A program made the translations under genes and the position numbers. DNA of 64,000 nt from Paenibacillus lacisoli (lineage in GTDB: Bacteria > Bacillota > Bacilli > Paenibacillales > Paenibacillaceae), in contig NZ_JAUQTB010000015.1 of NCBI RefSeq assembly GCF_030580655.1, forward strand, positions 20,356 through 84,355. Direction: 5' to 3'. Under the pieces are notes generated by a model. The model saw only the letters and a program-made list of their open reading frames with translations, had not been told where the DNA came from and searched no databases. The number at the start of each line of letters is the position of its first letter. Within the stretch, counting starts at the first letter, position 1. Positions 9,750 to 21,644 of this stretch are shown piece after piece.

Positions 9750-12700
9750 TTACTCTGCAGGAATTGTTTCGAGTTCCTCTGTGAGTCCCTCTTCACTATC
9801 GGAAGCCAGCTTCACACTGCGGTAACGGTTCATACCTGTACCTGCAGGGATCAGCTTACCGATGATAACATTCTCTTTCAGGCCAAGCAGCTGATCGACT
9901 TTACCTTTGATCGCTGCATCAGTCAGGACACGAGTTGTCTCCTGGAAGGATGCGGCAGACAGGAAGGAGTCAGTCTCCAGAGACGCCTTCGTAATACCCA
10001 GCAGCACCGGTTTGGCAACCGCAGGTTCATTACCGCTGAGAATAGCACCTTTGTTAGCTGCTTCATATTCATAAACATCTACAAAGGAGCCTGGCAGAAG
10101 CGCTGTATCTCCGGCATCGATAATGCGGATTTTACGCAGCATCTGACGGATCATAACCTCTACGTGCTTATCATTGATTTCTACGCCCTGGTTACGGTAA
10201 ACGCGCTGAACTTCCTGAAGGATATAGTTCTGCACGCCGCGAACACCTTTGATGCGCAGCATTTCTTTAGGGTCAATGGAACCGTCAGTCATCTCGTCAC
10301 CCGCTTCAATAGCCATGCCTTCGCTTACGCGCAGACGGGAGCCATAGGTAACGGAGTAAACTTTAGTCTCCGCTTCACCTTGAACTTCAATTTCACGACG
10401 ATCCTTGCCTTCGCGAATCTCTTTAACCACACCATCGATCTCACTGATTGTAGCTTGACCTTTAGGGTTACGGGCTTCGAAGAGCTCCTGGATACGCGGA
10501 AGACCTTGTGTGATGTCGTCACCCGCAACGCCCCCGGTATGGAACGTACGCATGGTGAGCTGGGTTCCTGGTTCCCCGATGGACTGTGCGGCAATGATAC
10601 CAACTGCTTCACCAATCTCAACGAATTTACCAGTTGCCAGGTTGCGGCCATAACATTTCTTACATACGCCATGGCTTGTGCGGCAGCTGAGTACAGAGCG
10701 AATCTGCAGTTTCTGCACGCCGGCAGCTACGATCGCCTCCGCTTTATCAGAGTCAATCAGCTCGTTACGGCGAGCCAGCACTTCATTCGTCTCTGGATGA
10801 CGGACAGTCTCGAAGCAGTAACGACCTTCAATACGGTCATACAGATCCTCGATAACTTCCTTACCATCCTGGATACGGCTAACGATAAAGCCTTTATCTG
10901 TACCGCAATCATCCTCACGGACGATAACATCCTGCGCAACGTCTACGAGACGGCGAGTCAGGTAGCCGGAGTCAGCTGTACGCAATGCGGTATCGGCCAG
11001 ACCTTTACGCGCACCGTGCGTCGAGATGAAGTACTCGAGTACTGTCAGACCTTCACGGAAGTTCGATTTGATAGGGAGTTCAATGATACGACCTGATGGG
11101 TTGGCCATCAGACCGCGCATACCGCCCAGCTGGGTGATCTGCGATTTGTTACCCCGTGCCTTGGAGTCCACCATCATCATAATCGAGTTATAACGATCCA
11201 TGGATTTCAGAAGGATCTCTGTCAAATCGTCTTTCGTTTTGGACCAAATATCGATGATACGGTCATAACGTTCTTCGTTCGTAATCAGACCACGGCGGTA
11301 CTGGTTCGTAACGACTTGAGCCTTCTCATCAGATGCAGCTAGAATATGCTTTTTCTCCTCAGGTACGACAACGTCAGCAACCGCAACAGTTACACCCGCT
11401 TTAGTGGAGTAGGTGAAACCAAGCTGCTTGATATCATCGAGGATGACAGCTGTTTTGGTTGTATGGTAAATCTCAAAGCAGCGGGCAATGATGTTACCGA
11501 GGTAATCCTTACCTACGCCGCCCGCCTGAGGAGCGTTCATAATAGCCTCTCTCAGGTCCGCACCTTTCTCGTACACGAAGGAATGCTCTGGCGTACCTTG
11601 GAACAGATTCGCACGAGTTGCATCGTTAATGTATGGGAAGCTGGCTGGGAAGATTTCGTTGAAAATAATTTTACCGATCGTTGTGATCAGCATGGCACCC
11701 TGCTGCTTCTCCGTAAAGCTGGTTTTACCCAATGCTTTAACCGGAATCGCTACACGTGCATGAAGACCTGCAGAACCACGCTGATACGCAGATACCGCTT
11801 CGTTCACGTTACGCAGAATCATACCGGTTCCTTTTTCCTCTTTGTTATCCATAGTGAGGTAGTAGGAACCCAAGACCATATCCTGGGAAGGTGTAACAAC
11901 CGGCTTGCCGTCTTTCGGGTTCAAAATGTTACCGGATGCCAGCATCAGCAAACGTGCTTCAGCTTGCGCTTCAGCAGACAAAGGTACGTGAACAGCCATT
12001 TGGTCGCCGTCGAAGTCGGCATTATATGCCGTACATACGAGCGGGTGAAGACGGATCGCACGGCCTTCAACCAGAATAGGCTCAAATGCCTGGATACCGA
12101 GACGGTGAAGTGTAGGGGCACGGTTCAGCAGAACTGGATGCTCCTTAATTACTTCTTCCAGCACATCCCATACTTCTGGGCTTACACGTTCAACTTTGCG
12201 TTTCGCACTCTTGATGTTATGGGCCAATCCTTTATTCACAAGCTCTTTCATAACGAAAGGCTTGAAGAGCTCCAATGCCATCTCTTTCGGAAGACCACAC
12301 TGGTACATTTTCAGGTAAGGACCTACGACGATAACGGAACGACCGGAGTAGTCAACCCGTTTACCGAGCAAGTTCTGACGGAAACGGCCTTGCTTACCCT
12401 TCAGCATATGGCTGAGGGATTTCAAAGGACGGTTACCAGGACCGGTTACAGGGCGTCCGCGACGTCCGTTGTCGATCAGGGCATCTACAGCTTCCTGCAG
12501 CATCCGTTTCTCGTTCTGTACGATAATATCCGGTGCACCCAGATCAAGCAGGCGCTTCAGACGATTGTTGCGGTTGATTACACGGCGATACAGGTCATTC
12601 AGGTCGGAAGTCGCGAAACGCCCACCGTCCAGCTGTACCATTGGACGCAGTTCCGGCGGGATGACAGGAAGTACATCCATAACCATCCAGTCCGGTTTGT

Positions 12701-13361
12701 TGCCGGAATTACGGAAGGCCTCAATAACCTCAAGGCGTTTGATCGCACGGTTGCGACGCTGTCCTTGAGCTGTACGGAGCTCTTCTTTCAGGAATTCCAG
12801 CTCTTTATCAATATCGAGATCCTGGAGCAGTTTCTTAACCGCTTCAGCACCCATGCCTGCCTGGAAACCGTAACCGTATTTCTCACGGTAGCTGCGATAT
12901 TCCTTCTCGGACAGAAGCTGCTTTTTCTCCAGCGGCGTTTCGCCTGGATCTGTTACGACATAAGATGCAAAGTAGATAATCTCCTCCAGAGATCTAGGAG
13001 ACATATCCAGGGCGAGACCCATACGGCTTGGAATGCCTTTGAAATACCAAATGTGAGATACAGGTGCAGCCAGCTCAATGTGGCCCATGCGCTCACGACG
13101 TACTTTGGCGCGTGTTACTTCAACGCCGCAGCGGTCGCAGACAACGCCTTTGTAACGCACACGTTTGTATTTACCGCAATGACATTCCCAGTCTTTCGTT
13201 GGTCCAAAAATCTTCTCGCAAAATAGTCCTTCTTTTTCCGGTTTAAGCGTACGATAGTTAATCGTCTCCGGTTTTTTGACTTCTCCGCGGGACCAAGAAC
13301 GAATTTTTTCAGGGGAAGCAAGCCCGATTTTCATATATTCGAAGTTGTTAACGTCCAACAA
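9750..13361 (-). CDS. rpoC: DNA-directed RNA polymerase subunit beta'
   Basis: Catalytic subunit of RNA polymerase, 1203 aa. It starts at TTG (13361-13359), giving [20 protein letters not shown] as in B. subtilis, behind GGAGGG. The zinc ribbon cysteines ([19 protein letters not shown], about residues 60-78), the Mg-binding [12 protein letters not shown] active site and the second zinc site with [13 protein letters not shown] are all present. Cotranscribed with rpoB, 143 bases downstream of it. Confidence 0.98.
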   Translation of the reverse strand: MLDVNNFEYMKIGLASPEKIRSWSRGEVKKPETINYRTLKPEKEGLFCEKIFGPTKDWECHCGKYKRVRYKGVVCDRCGVEVTRAKVRRERMGHIELAAPVSHIWYFKGIPSRMGLALDMSPRSLEEIIYFASYVVTDPGETPLEKKQLLSEKEYRSYREKYGYGFQAGMGAEAVKKLLQDLDIDKELEFLKEELRTAQGQRRNRAIKRLEVIEAFRNSGNKPDWMVMDVLPVIPPELRPMVQLDGGRFATSDLNDLYRRVINRNNRLKRLLDLGAPDIIVQNEKRMLQEAVDALIDNGRRGRPVTGPGNRPLKSLSHMLKGKQGRFRQNLLGKRVDYSGRSVIVVGPYLKMYQCGLPKEMALELFKPFVMKELVNKGLAHNIKSAKRKVERVSPEVWDVLEEVIKEHPVLLNRAPTLHRLGIQAFEPILVEGRAIRLHPLVCTAYNADFDGDQMAVHVPLSAEAQAEARLLMLASGNILNPKDGKPVVTPSQDMVLGSYYLTMDNKEEKGTGMILRNVNEAVSAYQRGSAGLHARVAIPVKALGKTSFTEKQQGAMLITTIGKIIFNEIFPASFPYINDATRANLFQGTPEHSFVYEKGADLREAIMNAPQAGGVGKDYLGNIIARCFEIYHTTKTAVILDDIKQLGFTYSTKAGVTVAVADVVVPEEKKHILAASDEKAQVVTNQYRRGLITNEERYDRIIDIWSKTKDDLTEILLKSMDRYNSIMMMVDSKARGNKSQITQLGGMRGLMANPSGRIIELPIKSNFREGLTVLEYFISTHGARKGLADTALRTADSGYLTRRLVDVAQDVIVREDDCGTDKGFIVSRIQDGKEVIEDLYDRIEGRYCFETVRHPETNEVLARRNELIDSDKAEAIVAAGVQKLQIRSVLSCRTSHGVCKKCYGRNLATGKFVEIGEAVGIIAAQSIGEPGTQLTMRTFHTGGVAGDDITQGLPRIQELFEARNPKGQATISEIDGVVKEIREGKDRREIEVQGEAETKVYSVTYGSRLRVSEGMAIEAGDEMTDGSIDPKEMLRIKGVRGVQNYILQEVQRVYRNQGVEINDKHVEVMIRQMLRKIRIIDAGDTALLPGSFVDVYEYEAANKGAILSGNEPAVAKPVLLGITKASLETDSFLSAASFQETTRVLTDAAIKGKVDQLLGLKENVIIGKLIPAGTGMNRYRSVKLASDSEEGLTEELETIPAE

Positions 13362-13504
13362 GGAGCAACCCTCCTTAACCCAGTCCTAAATTCTAGGGTT
13401 CCAGCCGGCACAGTGACCGGCGGAATCCTGAAGAAAACAAATCTCTCAAGGATGACCGCAGCGCGTAATCCAGCGGATCAGCACTGCGGTCATGACAGTT
13501 GGCC

Positions 13505-16500
13505 TTACTCTACGCCGACTTCCTCGCCTTCCAGATTCAGGCTCAGCTTATCGCCAGTCGTATCGTCTTCATCATCCAGTTCTTTCATTTCAATCTCCTG
13601 CTCGTCTTCGCTCAAGATCTTGACATCCATACCCAAGCTTTGCAGCTCTTTGATCAATACCTTAAACGATTCAGGAACGCCCGGTTCCGGAACGTTTTCG
13701 CCTTTGACAATGGATTCGTACGTTTTCACACGTCCTACCACGTCATCGGACTTGACGGTCAGAATTTCTTGCAGTGTATAAGCGGCGCCGTAAGCTTCCA
13801 GCGCCCACACTTCCATCTCACCGAAACGCTGTCCGCCGAACTGAGCTTTACCACCCAGGGGCTGCTGCGTTACGAGAGAGTAAGGTCCTGTGGAACGGGC
13901 ATGGATTTTATCGTCAACCATGTGCGCCAGTTTGATCATGTGCATGACACCGACAGTAACTTCACGCTCAAAGCGTTCCCCTGTACGTCCGTCATAAAGC
14001 ACAGTCTTACCATTGCGCTGCATGCCTGCTTCTTCCATCGTGTCAAACACATCATACTCGTTCGCTCCGTCAAATACCGGCGTAGCCACATGGATACCCA
14101 GGCGCATAGCCGCCATACCCAAGTGAACTTCCAGCACCTGACCGATGTTCATCCGGGAAGGTACGCCCAGCGGGTTCAGTACGACCTGTACAGGTGTACC
14201 GTCCGGCAGGAATGGCATATCTTCTTCAGGCAGGATCCGTGCTACGACACCCTTGTTACCGTGACGTCCGGCCATTTTATCACCCTCGGAAATTTTACGC
14301 TTCTGGGCAATATAGGCACGTACGAGCTGGTTAACACCTGGTGGCAGTTCGTCGCCATTCTCGCGTGTGAACACCTTAACGTCCACGACAATACCGTCGG
14401 TACCATGCGGTACACGCAGGGAAGTATCACGAACCTCACGGGCCTTCTCACCAAAGATGGCATGCAGCAGTCTTTCTTCTGCTGTCAATTCGGTAACACC
14501 TTTTGGTGTTACTTTACCAACCAGAATATCGCCTGCAGCGATCTCAGCACCGATACGGATGATACCGCGCTCGTCGAGGTTGCGAAGGGCCTCTTCGCCC
14601 ACGTTCGGGATGTCGCGGGTAATTTCTTCAGGTCCCAGCTTCGTATCACGAGCTTCGGACTCATATTCTTCAATGTGAATGGAGGTGTAAACGTCCTCTT
14701 TCACCATTTTCTCACTCAACAGGATCGCATCCTCGTAGTTGTAACCTTCCCAAGTCATGAAGGCAACGACTACGTTACGTCCCAGGGCCAGTTCGCCCAT
14801 CTCTGTGGAAGGTCCATCAGCAAGGATGTCACCCTTCTTCACGAATTCGCCAATCTTGACGATTGGACGCTGGTTAATGCATGTGCCTTGGTTCGAACGC
14901 ATAAATTTGTGTAATTTATACTTAACGATGTCACCTTTAACTTCCTGTCCGTCCACCATCTCCACACGACGCAGCCAAATCTCGTTAGCTGTAGAACGTT
15001 CAATAATTCCGTCATGTTTGGATACAATACATACACCAGAGTCTTTGGCAGCCTTATGTTCCATGCCTGTACCTACCAGCGGAGCTTTCGGAATCAGAAG
15101 CGGAACGGCCTGACGCTGCATGTTGGAACCCATGAGTGCGCGGTTGGAGTCGTCATTCTCGAGGAACGGGATCAACGCTGTCGCAACGGACACAACCTGT
15201 TTAGGCGATACATCCATGTAGTCAACACGGTTACTTGGCATCGGAAGGATGTTGTCGGATTGTTTGTTATAACGAACGATAACCGTCTCATCCTGGAACG
15301 TACCCTCTTCTGTCAAAATCGCGTTGGCCTGTGCAATGATATAGTTATCCTCTTCATCTGCCGTCATGTAATCAATATGTTCGGTTACACGGCCTGTTTT
15401 CGGATCAACCCGACGGTAAGGCGCCTCAATAAACCCATATTCATTAATGCGCGCAAACGTAGACAAGGAGTTAATCAGACCGATGTTCGGACCTTCCGGC
15501 GTCTCGATTGGACACATACGACCGTAGTGACTCGGATGGACGTCACGCACTTCCATGCCCGCGCGTTCACGTGTCAGACCACCAGGTCCGAGAGCGGACA
15601 GACGGCGTTTGTGCGTCAGTTCAGCAAGCGGGTTCGTCTGGTCCATAAACTGGGACAGCTGCGAACTGCCGAAGAACTCTTTAATAGATGCAATCACAGG
15701 ACGGATATTGATCAGTGCCTGCGGCGTAATAACATTCGCATCCTGAATGGACATTCTCTCACGAACTACACGCTCCATACGGGACAACCCGATACGGAAC
15801 TGATTCTGCAGCAATTCGCCGACCGAACGCAGACGACGGTTACCCAGATGGTCAATATCATCTGTGCTTCCGATGCCATGCAGCAGGTTCAGGAAATAAC
15901 TGATGGATGAGATAATATCTGCCGGTGTTACATTCTTGACGGTTTTATCAATATTGCCGTTGGCAATCAGCTTGACTACTTTTCCATCCTCAATCGGAGA
16001 GAAGACGTCAATGGTTTGCAAAGGAATATCAACAGAATCCATCACACCATTGGCAACATGATAAGTTTTGTGACCTACTGACTCTTCCAGCTGCGGCAGA
16101 ATTTCGTCGAGAATACGACGGTCAATCATCTGACCTGCTTCTGCAATAATCTCACCGGTTGCTGTATCGATCAGCGTCTCAGCCAATCGCTGGTTGAACA
16201 AACGGTTTTTGATGTGCAGCTTTTTGTTGATTTTGTAGCGGCCTACATTCGCCAGATCATAACGTTTTGGATCAAAGAAGCGTGCAACGAGCAGACTCTT
16301 CGCGTTATCCAGCGTTGGCGGCTCGCCTGGACGAAGACGTTCGTAAATCTCGATCAAGGCTTTCTCGGTAGAATCCGTATTGTCCTTGTCGAGTGTATTG
16401 CGAATATATTCGTCGTTCCCAAGCAGATCCAGAATTTCCGCATCTGTGCCGAAACCCAGTGCTCTCAGCAGCACGGTCACCGGAATTTTACGGGTGCGGT

Positions 16501-17050
16501 CGATACGTACATAAACGATATCCTTCGCATCCATTTCCAGTTCCAGCCATGCGCCGCGGTTAGGAATCACGGTAGCTGCGTAGGTGGTTTTAGCATTCTT
16601 ATCTATTTTTGTATTGAAATAGACGCTAGGAGAGCGAACCAACTGGCTGACAATTACCCGTTCCGCACCGTTAATGATAAACGTACCGGTTTCTGTCATC
16701 AGCGGGAAATCTCCCATGAATACTTCCTGCTCTTTGACTTCGCCAGTTTCTTTGTTGATGAGACGGACTTTGACCCGAAGAGGCGCTGCATACGTCACGT
16801 CACGCTCTTTTGCGTCGTCAACCGTATACTTCGGCTCACCCAGACTGTAGTCGATAAATTCCAAAACAAGGTTACCCGTAAAATCTTGAATCGGCGAAAT
16901 ATCCTGGAACATTTCACGCAATCCTTCCTCCAAAAACCAATCGTAGGATTTTTGTTGGATTTCGATCAGGTTCGGAACTTCGAGTACCTCGTTAATTCGT
17001 GCATAACTGCGCCGAGTGCGTCGACCATATTGAACAAGATGTCCTGCCAA
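13505..17050 (-). CDS. rpoB: DNA-directed RNA polymerase subunit beta
   Basis: RNA polymerase beta subunit, 1181 aa from the chosen start. The start is taken as TTG (17050-17048), giving (L/M)[16 protein letters not shown], because AGGGGTGAG lies 6 bases upstream; an ATG six codons earlier lacks a good ribosome site. The rifampicin pocket [20 protein letters not shown] and [10 protein letters not shown] is of the sensitive wild type. The C-terminus ends in an acidic stretch like that of Bacillus. rpoC follows directly. Confidence 0.97.
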   Translation of the reverse strand: MAGHLVQYGRRTRRSYARINEVLEVPNLIEIQQKSYDWFLEEGLREMFQDISPIQDFTGNLVLEFIDYSLGEPKYTVDDAKERDVTYAAPLRVKVRLINKETGEVKEQEVFMGDFPLMTETGTFIINGAERVIVSQLVRSPSVYFNTKIDKNAKTTYAATVIPNRGAWLELEMDAKDIVYVRIDRTRKIPVTVLLRALGFGTDAEILDLLGNDEYIRNTLDKDNTDSTEKALIEIYERLRPGEPPTLDNAKSLLVARFFDPKRYDLANVGRYKINKKLHIKNRLFNQRLAETLIDTATGEIIAEAGQMIDRRILDEILPQLEESVGHKTYHVANGVMDSVDIPLQTIDVFSPIEDGKVVKLIANGNIDKTVKNVTPADIISSISYFLNLLHGIGSTDDIDHLGNRRLRSVGELLQNQFRIGLSRMERVVRERMSIQDANVITPQALINIRPVIASIKEFFGSSQLSQFMDQTNPLAELTHKRRLSALGPGGLTRERAGMEVRDVHPSHYGRMCPIETPEGPNIGLINSLSTFARINEYGFIEAPYRRVDPKTGRVTEHIDYMTADEEDNYIIAQANAILTEEGTFQDETVIVRYNKQSDNILPMPSNRVDYMDVSPKQVVSVATALIPFLENDDSNRALMGSNMQRQAVPLLIPKAPLVGTGMEHKAAKDSGVCIVSKHDGIIERSTANEIWLRRVEMVDGQEVKGDIVKYKLHKFMRSNQGTCINQRPIVKIGEFVKKGDILADGPSTEMGELALGRNVVVAFMTWEGYNYEDAILLSEKMVKEDVYTSIHIEEYESEARDTKLGPEEITRDIPNVGEEALRNLDERGIIRIGAEIAAGDILVGKVTPKGVTELTAEERLLHAIFGEKAREVRDTSLRVPHGTDGIVVDVKVFTRENGDELPPGVNQLVRAYIAQKRKISEGDKMAGRHGNKGVVARILPEEDMPFLPDGTPVQVVLNPLGVPSRMNIGQVLEVHLGMAAMRLGIHVATPVFDGANEYDVFDTMEEAGMQRNGKTVLYDGRTGERFEREVTVGVMHMIKLAHMVDDKIHARSTGPYSLVTQQPLGGKAQFGGQRFGEMEVWALEAYGAAYTLQEILTVKSDDVVGRVKTYESIVKGENVPEPGVPESFKVLIKELQSLGMDVKILSEDEQEIEMKELDDEDDTTGDKLSLNLEGEEVGVE

Positions 17051-17376
17051 CTTAAACTCACCCCTCATGTCTACTCACTTAAAAATTCATTGCGAACCTC
17101 TGTTTGTCACCTTATAATGGATTCATACAGAGCCTTACTTTCCACAAATAAAGAAAAGCCCTTACTCGAATATCTTCGAAAAAAGAGCGACATTATATGT
17201 GGACATTCCTGCGACTTACCCCTCTTCATGTATGATTCGCCCAAAATGTACATATTATACGTAACAAGACGGATTTTTATACCCTGATGACATATAACTC
17301 ATTGACATTTCAGCATACTAAAGCTACGAAGGGCATCTTAATACTGACATTTTATAATAATACCACGTTGTCGCTT
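17051..17376 (-). other. Untranslated leader of rpoBC
   Basis: This 326-base stretch has no supported gene. It holds the end of the rpoBC promoter and a leader of about 300 bases before the rpoB TTG. The leader is A+T-rich and ends with the AGGGGTGAG ribosome site. I see no convincing intrinsic attenuator in it, though a leader this long could contain control structure. Confidence 0.6.
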
Positions 17377-17385
17377 TCACGTCAA
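17357..17385 (-). promoter_or_regulatory. Sigma-A promoter of rpoBC, overlapping the end of ybxB
   Basis: On the minus strand TTGACG (17385-17380) and TATTAT (17362-17357) are separated by 17 bases, with TATAAA just past. The -35 element lies within the last codons of the methyltransferase gene and its stop codon lies in the spacer. Transcription would start near 17350. Confidence 0.7.
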
Positions 17386-17997
17386 TAGTCCTATTGATTT
17401 TTTTTTCAAAGCTTTCAATATCCGGTAACCTTTATCCTTGGTCACTTCTTCAACCTCACCGAACAGCTCCTCCAGCTTTGCCTGCGCAGATGGTGCTCCC
17501 TGCTTCTTTTGGATCACAACCCAGAGGCTCCCGCCTTCGTTTAATTGCTCAAAGGACTTCTCAAAAATAGCATGTACTGTTGATTTGCCTGCACGAATCG
17601 GCGGGTTGGTCAGGATCACATCAAAGCTCTGCCCTTCAATCTCCTGAAACAGGTCACTTTGCAGAATAGTAACATTTGATATAGCGTTCCGCTCAGCATT
17701 CTCCTTCGCAAGCTCTACTGCTCGTCCGTTGATATCAATCATGGTTACATGGCCGCCAGGGACCATTCGGGCGGCTGTCAGTCCGATCGGTCCGTATCCG
17801 CAGCCCACATCCAGCACCGCAGCCGCCGGTGGCAGCTCCATCGCCTCAATCAGCACTTTACTGCCATAATCCACGCCATTCTTCGAGAACACACCCGCAT
17901 CACTCGTTAAGCGCAGCTTTTGTCCGCGAAGTGTTACTTCCAAGGCATGACGGTCATGGGCCGTATCCGGCTGTCTGGAATAATAATGATTAGGCAT
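17377..17997 (-). CDS. Class I SAM-dependent methyltransferase (YbxB/RsmC-like)
   Basis: Likely rRNA (guanine-N2) methyltransferase of the RsmC/MTS family, 206 aa. The start MPNHYYSRQPDTAH is chosen because GGGAGG lies 6 bases upstream and B. subtilis YbxB begins in the same way; an upstream ATG adds 12 codons without support. The SAM-binding motif VLDVGCGYGPIGL (about residues 61-73) and the catalytic LTNPPIRAG motif (about 127-135, NPP type) are seen. It lies between rplL and rpoB, the conserved place for ybxB. Exact substrate is not shown by sequence. Confidence 0.88.
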   Translation of the reverse strand: MPNHYYSRQPDTAHDRHALEVTLRGQKLRLTSDAGVFSKNGVDYGSKVLIEAMELPPAAAVLDVGCGYGPIGLTAARMVPGGHVTMIDINGRAVELAKENAERNAISNVTILQSDLFQEIEGQSFDVILTNPPIRAGKSTVHAIFEKSFEQLNEGGSLWVVIQKKQGAPSAQAKLEELFGEVEEVTKDKGYRILKALKKKSIGLLT

Positions 17998-18077
17998 ACG
18001 CTGCCTCCCGTTCCCAATCGTTTTTTTACCCATTGTAAACCTTCTGAATCCTTTTCATACCAAAAAGGTCTGATTAC

Positions 18078-18116
18078 AACAACAAACCCCTTGAAAAGTT
18101 CAAGGGGTTTGTTGTT
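18078..18116 (-). terminator. Long perfect hairpin after rplL
   Basis: An 18-base perfect inverted repeat (arms 18078-18095 and 18099-18116, three-base loop) sits between rplL and ybxB. On the minus strand it follows the rplL stop by 26 bases and its 3' arm ends in a T-rich but G-interrupted tract. It probably ends or attenuates the rplJL transcript ahead of ybxB-rpoBC. Confidence 0.7.
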
Positions 18117-18142
18117 TTGTTTCTGTGCAAAAGAAAAGCTTA

Positions 18143-18508
18143 TTACTTCACTTCTACAGTAGCGCCTGCTTCTTCCAATTTAGCTTTAACGGATTCAGCT
18201 TCTTCTTTGGAAACTTTTTCTTTCAGTGGTTTTGGAGCGTTGTCTACCAGGTCTTTAGCTTCTTTCAGACCCAGACCAGTGATTTCGCGAACAGCTTTGA
18301 TTACGTTGATTTTGGACGCACCAGCGTTAGCCAGGATTACGTCAAATTCGGATTGCTCAGCTTCAGCAGCGCCGCCAGCAGCACCGCCCATAACTGCAAC
18401 TGGAGCAGCTGCTGTTACGCCGAATTCTTCTTCGATTGCTTTCACGAGATCGTTCAGTTCCAATACTGTCATACCTTTAATTGCTTCCAAGATTTGCTCT
18501 TTGCTCAT
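18143..18508 (-). CDS. rplL: 50S ribosomal protein L7/L12
   Basis: Stalk protein, 121 aa, that recruits translational GTPases. It starts [20 protein letters not shown] behind GGAGGTTC; the upstream in-frame ATG lacks a site. An N-terminal dimerisation region, an alanine/glycine-rich hinge (about residues 38-52) and the C-terminal domain with [20 protein letters not shown] are clear. Second gene of the L10 operon. Confidence 0.98.
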   Translation of the reverse strand: MSKEQILEAIKGMTVLELNDLVKAIEEEFGVTAAAPVAVMGGAAGGAAEAEQSEFDVILANAGASKINVIKAVREITGLGLKEAKDLVDNAPKPLKEKVSKEEAESVKAKLEEAGATVEVK

Positions 18509-18577
18509 GGTTGAACCTCCATTTATATAATTAGTTTGGTTGTAAAACAAGGGTGAAGCCTGTAAAGCATTATGCTA

Positions 18578-19081
18578 TTAAGCGCTTTGCTCTTCCTTCT
18601 CGGAAACGGCTTTGACTGCCAGTGCGAAGTTGCGCACAGGAGCTTGAAGCACGCTGAGGAGCATGGAAAGGAGACCTTCGCGGGATGGCAGTTCTGCCAG
18701 CGCTTTAACTTCGTCGACGCCAACAACGCGGCCTTCAACGACGCCACCTTTCAGTTTCAACGCATCATTCTTTTTGGAGAAGTCGTTGAGGATTTTAGCT
18801 GGAGCTACAGCATCGTCCGTACTGAATGCGATCGCAGTAGGACCTGTCAGAACTTCGTCCAACTCAGTCAGCTCTGCAGTAGCAGTCGCACGGCGAAGCA
18901 ATGTATTCTTCAGCACTTGGAACTCGATACCAGCTTCACGGAGCTGCTTACGCAGTTCAGTTACTTGGGCAACGGTCAGACCGCGGTAGTCAACAACAAC
19001 AGTCGTTGCGCTATCGCGCAGCTTTGCAGTTACTGCTTCTACGGCTTCTTGTTTTGCTTGGATTACTTTTGCATTTGCCAA
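18578..19081 (-). CDS. rplJ: 50S ribosomal protein L10
   Basis: Stalk base protein, 167 aa, that binds 23S rRNA and L7/L12 dimers. The start is a TTG (19081-19079) giving (L/M)[16 protein letters not shown], eight bases after AGGAGG; an in-frame GTG three codons earlier overlaps that site. [20 protein letters not shown] is the conserved L10 segment. Under control of the leader at 19082-19364. Confidence 0.96.
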   Translation of the reverse strand: MANAKVIQAKQEAVEAVTAKLRDSATTVVVDYRGLTVAQVTELRKQLREAGIEFQVLKNTLLRRATATAELTELDEVLTGPTAIAFSTDDAVAPAKILNDFSKKNDALKLKGGVVEGRVVGVDEVKALAELPSREGLLSMLLSVLQAPVRNFALAVKAVSEKEEQSA

Positions 19082-19139
19082 ACTGTACACCTCCTAATAG
19101 ATTTGCTTACCCGGAGAGCTTGCAACCGGATATTTTCCC

Positions 19140-19364
19140 GTATGGGCATGTAAAAAGCCTCCGTAGAATCACGAAGGCCTGAATGAATCATCGCGGATCA
19201 ACATCTGATCAATCCGCGCTTACTTCTATCACAACACCTCGGTAGGAAATTAAGCTCTGCAGCACCTACTGTCTACGGTAAGCATATTCAAATTTAGCGG
19301 TTCGTCCAAAGACTCACAACTGTTTCATCATAACAAGAATGATTGAACATGTCAATCAATAATA
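19140..19364 (-). promoter_or_regulatory. L10 leader with intrinsic attenuator
   Basis: Untranslated leader of rplJL. Near its end on the minus strand GCCTTCGT and ACGGAGGC pair across a six-base loop (19178-19157) and are followed by TTTTT, a clear intrinsic terminator placed about 75 bases before the rplJ start. A further hairpin, GCGGAT with its complement around 19193-19219, lies upstream. In Bacillales L10(L12)4 is known to bind such a leader and cause termination; that it does so here is inference. Confidence 0.75.
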
Positions 19365-20057
19365 TTATCTGAAGCTAGCTGCGTTCACGCGAGCGCTAGG
19401 ACCCATAGTCGAAGAGATTGCGACATTCTTCAGGTAAACACCTTTAGCAGCCGCAGGCTTCGCACGGTTCAACGCGTCGATAAGTGCTTTAAGGTTCTCG
19501 TTCAACTGTTCAGCACTGAAAGATGCTTTGCCGATAGGCGCGTGAATTTGTCCTGCACGATCCAGACGGTACTCGATTTTACCAGCTTTAATTTCTTGAA
19601 CAGCTTTGGATACATCGAAAGTGACCGTGCCGGCTTTAGGGTTAGGCATGAGGCCTTTACCACCGAGCAGACGACCCAATTTACCAACTTCACTCATCAT
19701 GTCCGGTGTCGCTACGCAGACGTCGAACTCGAACCAGCCTTGTTGGATTTTGTTGATCATGTCCTGATCGCCAACATAATCCGCGCCAGCCGCTTCCGCT
19801 TCTTTCGCTTTGTCACCTTTTGCAAATACCAATACGCGTTGTGTTTTACCTGTGCCATGTGGCAAGACAACGACACCGCGCACGGCTTGGTCTTGTTTAC
19901 GTGGGTCTACGCCCAAACGAACTGCTACTTCAACGGTTTCGTCAAATTTGGCAGTCGCGCCTTTTTTCACCAGTTCAACGGCTTCAGAAGGCTCGTAAGT
20001 TGCTTCGCTGTCAATCAGCTTAGCAGCTTCCAGGTATTTCTTACCGTGTTTAGCCAT
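19365..20057 (-). CDS. rplA: 50S ribosomal protein L1
   Basis: L1 stalk protein, 230 aa, which guides exit of deacylated tRNA. It starts [18 protein letters not shown] behind AAGGAGG; a longer frame upstream has no site. The conserved [14 protein letters not shown] segment is present near residue 128. It follows rplK with 85 bases between. Confidence 0.97.
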   Translation of the reverse strand: MAKHGKKYLEAAKLIDSEATYEPSEAVELVKKGATAKFDETVEVAVRLGVDPRKQDQAVRGVVVLPHGTGKTQRVLVFAKGDKAKEAEAAGADYVGDQDMINKIQQGWFEFDVCVATPDMMSEVGKLGRLLGGKGLMPNPKAGTVTFDVSKAVQEIKAGKIEYRLDRAGQIHAPIGKASFSAEQLNENLKALIDALNRAKPAAAKGVYLKNVAISSTMGPSARVNAASFR

Positions 20058-20142
20058 GATTGTATTCCTCCTTTGTGGTGTTAGCGGATATTCCTCCCAC
20101 ACAAATCGGACGTGCCGATTCTACAAAGCAATCCATGAAGGA

Positions 20143-20568
20143 TTAGTCTTCGATGGTGATACCCATGCTGCGAGCAGTACCTTCGACCATACGCATTGCA
20201 GCTTCAACAGATGCAGCGTTAAGGTCTGGCATTTTTTGCTCAGCGATTTGACGAACGGATTCGCGCTTCACAGTTGCAACTTTCTTCTTGTTCGGCTCAC
20301 CGGAACCTTTTTCGACTTTAGCAGCTACTTTCAGCAGCACTGCAGCCGGAGGAGTTTTAGTGATGAACGTGAAGGAACGGTCTTCAAATACCGTAATTTC
20401 AACTGGAATGATCAGGCCTGCTTGATCAGCAGTACGAGCATTGAATTCCTTACAGAATGCCATGATGTTGACACCCGCTTGACCCAAAGCCGGACCTACT
20501 GGAGGCGCTGGATTCGCTTTGCCTGCAGGGATCTGCAGTTTTACCATTTTAATTACCTTTTTTGCCAT
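20143..20568 (-). CDS. rplK: 50S ribosomal protein L11
   Basis: GTPase-centre protein, 141 aa; it is the target region for thiostrepton and is needed for RelA activation. It starts [20 protein letters not shown], with the proline-rich [15 protein letters not shown] segment and a C-terminal rRNA-binding domain ending [12 protein letters not shown]. The ribosome site AAGGAGGTG precedes an ATG three codons before this one as well; the later ATG matches the family. Confidence 0.96.
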   Translation of the reverse strand: MAKKVIKMVKLQIPAGKANPAPPVGPALGQAGVNIMAFCKEFNARTADQAGLIIPVEITVFEDRSFTFITKTPPAAVLLKVAAKVEKGSGEPNKKKVATVKRESVRQIAEQKMPDLNAASVEAAMRMVEGTARSMGITIED

Positions 20569-20639
20569 GGATGACACCTCCTTGACTTCATAGTGGTAGA
20601 CGGATCAAAGGATCCTCCCACAAGAAACTTGAAGAAAAT

Positions 20640-21173
20640 CTATATCTTCTCCACTTGAGTATAATCCAACTCAAGCGGTGTTTCCCGTCCAAACATGTTG
20701 ACGTGAACTTTAAGCTTGCTTTTCTCAGCCAAAATTTCTTCCACGGAGCCCACAAAATTCGCAAATGGACCAACCTTAATCCTTACGGATTCCTTGATAT
20801 CGAATTCAATCTTCGGCTTCGGTTCAACCATGCCCATATGCTTCAGAATCTGTTCAACTTCTTCCGGAAGCAATGCGGTCGGTTTGGAACCCGAACCCGT
20901 CGACCCGACAAAACCGGTAACTCCCGGCGTATTGCGGACAACGTACCAAGAATCGTCGGTCTGGATCATTTCAACCAAGACATAACCTGGGTAAACTTTA
21001 CGCATGATGGTCTTTTTCTTACCATCCTTGTTCACCAGCTCTTCTTCCATAGGAACAAGAACGCGGAAAATCTTGTCTTCCATGCCCATGGACTCAACGC
21101 GCTTTTCCAAATTGGCTTTGACTTTATTCTCATACCCTGAATAGGTATGAACAACGTACCATCTTTTTTCCAT
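20640..21173 (-). CDS. nusG: Transcription termination/antitermination factor NusG
   Basis: RNA polymerase elongation factor, 177 aa, with pause-promoting activity in Bacillus. The NGN domain begins MEKRWYVVHTYSGYENKV and carries YPGYVLVEM near residue 62; the C-terminal KOW motif is at GPFANFVGSVEEI (about residues 131-143). It follows secE by 22 bases, the usual arrangement. Confidence 0.97.
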   Translation of the reverse strand: MEKRWYVVHTYSGYENKVKANLEKRVESMGMEDKIFRVLVPMEEELVNKDGKKKTIMRKVYPGYVLVEMIQTDDSWYVVRNTPGVTGFVGSTGSGSKPTALLPEEVEQILKHMGMVEPKPKIEFDIKESVRIKVGPFANFVGSVEEILAEKSKLKVHVNMFGRETPLELDYTQVEKI

Positions 21174-21195
21174 ATCAAGCCACCTGGGACCCTTC

Positions 21196-21387
21196 TTAAA
21201 TAATCGCTTCGATCACAGCGGAAATACCGATGTCGAGAACCCAAAAGTAAATGGTGACAAATGCAATCGTGCCAATAACAATCAGCGTATAATTTGTCAG
21301 TTCTTTGCGATTGGGCCAGCGAACTTTTTTAAGTTCTGCCCAGCTTTCAGAGAAAAAGGAAAACAGAGACTTGAAACTACGTTTCAC
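21196..21387 (-). CDS. secE: Preprotein translocase subunit SecE
   Basis: Small subunit of the SecYEG channel, 63 aa. An amphipathic N-terminal segment with SWAELKKVRWPNRKEL (the SecE signature) is followed by one membrane segment, about residues 36-58. Length fits the short Gram-positive SecE. It lies between rpmG and nusG. Confidence 0.96.
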   Translation of the reverse strand: MKRSFKSLFSFFSESWAELKKVRWPNRKELTNYTLIVIGTIAFVTIYFWVLDIGISAVIEAII

Positions 21388-21408
21388 GCCGACTACACCT
21401 CCAAAAAA

Positions 21409-21558
21409 CTATCTGGTTTCGCGATGAGAAGTCTGCTCGTTACAAAACTTGCAAAATTTCTTCATCTCCATGCGGTCGGGGTGATTACGCTTGTTCTTGG
21501 TAGTCGTGTAATTTCTTTGCTTACAAGTCGTACAAGCCAAAGTAATGATTACCCGCAT
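21409..21558 (-). CDS. rpmG: 50S ribosomal protein L33
   Basis: Very small large-subunit protein, 49 aa, reading [20 protein letters not shown] at the N-terminus. Two CxxC pairs (CTTC and CKFC) make it the zinc-binding L33 type. The ATG at 21558-21556 follows GGGAGGTGC, and the stop is 21 bases before secE. It is first in the rpmG-secE-nusG unit, behind the promoter at 21673-21645. Confidence 0.95.
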   Translation of the reverse strand: MRVIITLACTTCKQRNYTTTKNKRNHPDRMEMKKFCKFCNEQTSHRETR

Positions 21559-21644
21559 GATCTGCACCTCCCGAAGACATCCTTCTAATCAGAAGTCTCT
21601 AAATTGATCCTAAAAAAAATCGCGAATTTAGGCCTACCTAAAAC

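Noticed and set aside
14839..15911. Rifampicin- or streptomycin-resistance changes in rpoB or rpsL
   Set aside because: The rifampicin pocket and the S12 PKKPNS loop match the sensitive wild type.
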